Of a DNA stretch of 64,000 nucleotides, positions 63,213 to 64,000 are shown one piece after another (the first letter of the stretch is position 1; each line of letters begins with the position of its first letter). Position numbers and translations under genes: made by a program. The notes under the pieces were generated by a model. It was not told the origin of the DNA. It saw only the letters and a list, made by a program, of their open reading frames with translations, and ran no database searches. The stretch comes from an actinobacterium LLX17 (lineage in GTDB: Bacteria > Actinomycetota > Actinomycetes > Propionibacteriales > Nocardioidaceae), in NCBI GenBank assembly GCA_000471045.1, contig KI301992.1, positions 2,054,060 through 2,118,059 on the forward strand, written 5' to 3'.

Positions 63213-64000
63213 CTAGCGGCCGAGACGGGTCGCGCCCTCGTCGGGTGAGGTGAGCACGCGGGGGCCATCCTCGGTGATGGCCACGGTGTGCTCCCAGTGC
63301 GCCGCCCGGCTGCCGTCGGTCGTGACCATGGTCCAGTCGTCAGCCAGTACCCGCGTGCGCGCCGAGCCCCGCGTGACCATCGGCTCGATGGCGATCACGA
63401 GCCCCACCTTGAGGCGCATGCCGCGCCCGGGCCGGCCCACGTTGGGCACGTCGGGATCCATGTGCATCGCGGTGCCGATGCCGTGCCCCGTGAACTCGTC
63501 GACGATGCCGTAGTCGCCGGCCGCACTGATCGAGCTCTCGATCGCATGACCGATGTCGCCCAGACGGGCCCCGGCGCGGGCGGCGGCGATGCCGGCCCAC
63601 AGAGCGTGCTCGGTGACGCGTGAGAGGGCGGTGTCGGCGGGGTCGACCTGCCCGACGCCGACGGTCATGGCGGCGTCGCCGTGCCAGCCGTCGACGATGG
63701 CCCCGGCGTCGACCGAGATGATGTCGCCGTCGACCAGGCGACGCGAGCCCGGGACCCCGTGCACGACCTCGTCGTTGACCGAGGTGCAGATGACCCCGGC
63801 GAAGCCACCCTCGCCCGCGGACCCGTGGGCGCCGTAGTTGAGGAAGTTCGACGTGGCACCGTGGCGGGTGAGCACCTCGCGAGCCACCTCGTCGAGGTCG
63901 CCCGTCGTCACGCCGGGCGCGACAGCCTCACGCACGGTGGCCAGCATGTCGGCCACCACCAGACCGGCCACGCGCATGGCGTCGACCTGCGCGGGCGTCT
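63213..64000 (-). CDS. map: Methionine aminopeptidase, type I (partial, 5' end outside window)
   Basis: At least 262 residues of Met aminopeptidase. The metal ligands are visible: SVDAGAIVDGWHGDAAMTVG (two Asp), TGHGIGTAMHMDP (His), VIAIEPMV (Glu) and HWEHTVAITEDG (Glu). The substrate-binding His is in NYGAHGSAGE. An ATG at 63977 is not the true start: the frame reads TPAQVDAMRVAGLVVADML through it to the edge, matching the conserved N-terminus of the family, so the start lies beyond 64000. Confidence 0.96.
   Translation of the reverse strand, partial: TPAQVDAMRVAGLVVADMLATVREAVAPGVTTGDLDEVAREVLTRHGATSNFLNYGAHGSAGEGGFAGVICTSVNDEVVHGVPGSRRLVDGDIISVDAGAIVDGWHGDAAMTVGVGQVDPADTALSRVTEHALWAGIAAARAGARLGDIGHAIESSISAAGDYGIVDEFTGHGIGTAMHMDPDVPNVGRPGRGMRLKVGLVIAIEPMVTRGSARTRVLADDWTMVTTDGSRAAHWEHTVAITEDGPRVLTSPDEGATRLGR

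Noticed and set aside
63977-63977. ATG at 63977 as the map start codon
   Set aside because: The conserved N-terminal sequence TPAQVDAMRVAG runs through this Met to the window edge, so the gene starts further upstream.

Overview
The window is GC-rich, densely coded bacterial DNA with many GTG starts, short 4-bp gene overlaps, a siderophore/DtxR-type iron locus, a FprB-type ferredoxin reductase, a groES-groEL1 pair under CIRCE elements, and the order rplM-rpsI-glmM / coaA / glmS-acpS-nnr-alr. This points to a high-GC actinobacterium, most likely Propionibacteriales/Nocardioidaceae (Nocardioides or Aeromicrobium-like). That placement is inference from gene content, not from a database match. I support 63 protein genes, two cut by the window edges, and recognise no rRNA, tRNA or CRISPR.

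Layout. 1-6.3 kb: a catabolic module (LivG-type ABC ATPase, two acyl-CoA ligases, a crotonase, a double-hotdog MaoC-like hydratase, a TetR regulator) whose promoters carry related palindromes. 6.5-10 kb: nitrilase-family hydrolase, guaB3, guaB. 10-14.5 kb: siderophore utilisation protein and binding lipoprotein under a DtxR/IdeR-like box, then fprB and an AurF-like diiron oxygenase. 14.6-16.7 kb: groEL1-groES with two CIRCE-like operators, followed by a non-coding repeat block (16.74-17.08 kb). 17-21 kb: a methyltransferase, a DUF2786 protein and an AAA/DUF4143 ATPase with four tandem 23-bp repeats next to its promoter. 21.3-25.7 kb: 5-oxoprolinase pxpABC, a membrane protein, tsaD, a DUF427 protein. 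25.8-42.2 kb: lipid and cell-surface glycan functions (plsC, an SGNH acyltransferase, four glycosyltransferase-type genes, an epimerase-like protein, two YfhO-like GT-C membrane paralogues, a GtrA-like protein, a large secreted repeat protein). 41.8-50.1 kb: a minus-strand series glmS-acpS-nnr-alr-hydrolase-GNAT/tsaE fusion-tsaB-rimI-VTT protein. 50-55 kb: coaA, glmM-rpsI-rplM, citrate synthase. 55-58.3 kb: truA and small enzymes. 58.3-64 kb: the alpha-operon end of the ribosomal protein region (rplQ-rpoA-rpsD-rpsK-rpsM-rpmJ-infA), with map separated from infA by an oppositely oriented GYF-domain membrane gene.

Cross-cutting signals. About one third of the genes have a TANNNT-like -10 hexamer ending 6-8 nt before the start codon, the layout of leaderless mRNAs. 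Three intergenic regions carry large hairpins, two of them nested double palindromes with a shared GCGGT(G/C)AG end motif. The leader of rpsM-rpsK-rpsD-rpoA-rplQ can fold into a multibranched RNA. The most unusual items are the 23-bp tandem repeats at the AAA ATPase promoter, the rpsM leader, the nested palindromes, the TetR operator set and the glycan locus bounded by YfhO-like paralogues.
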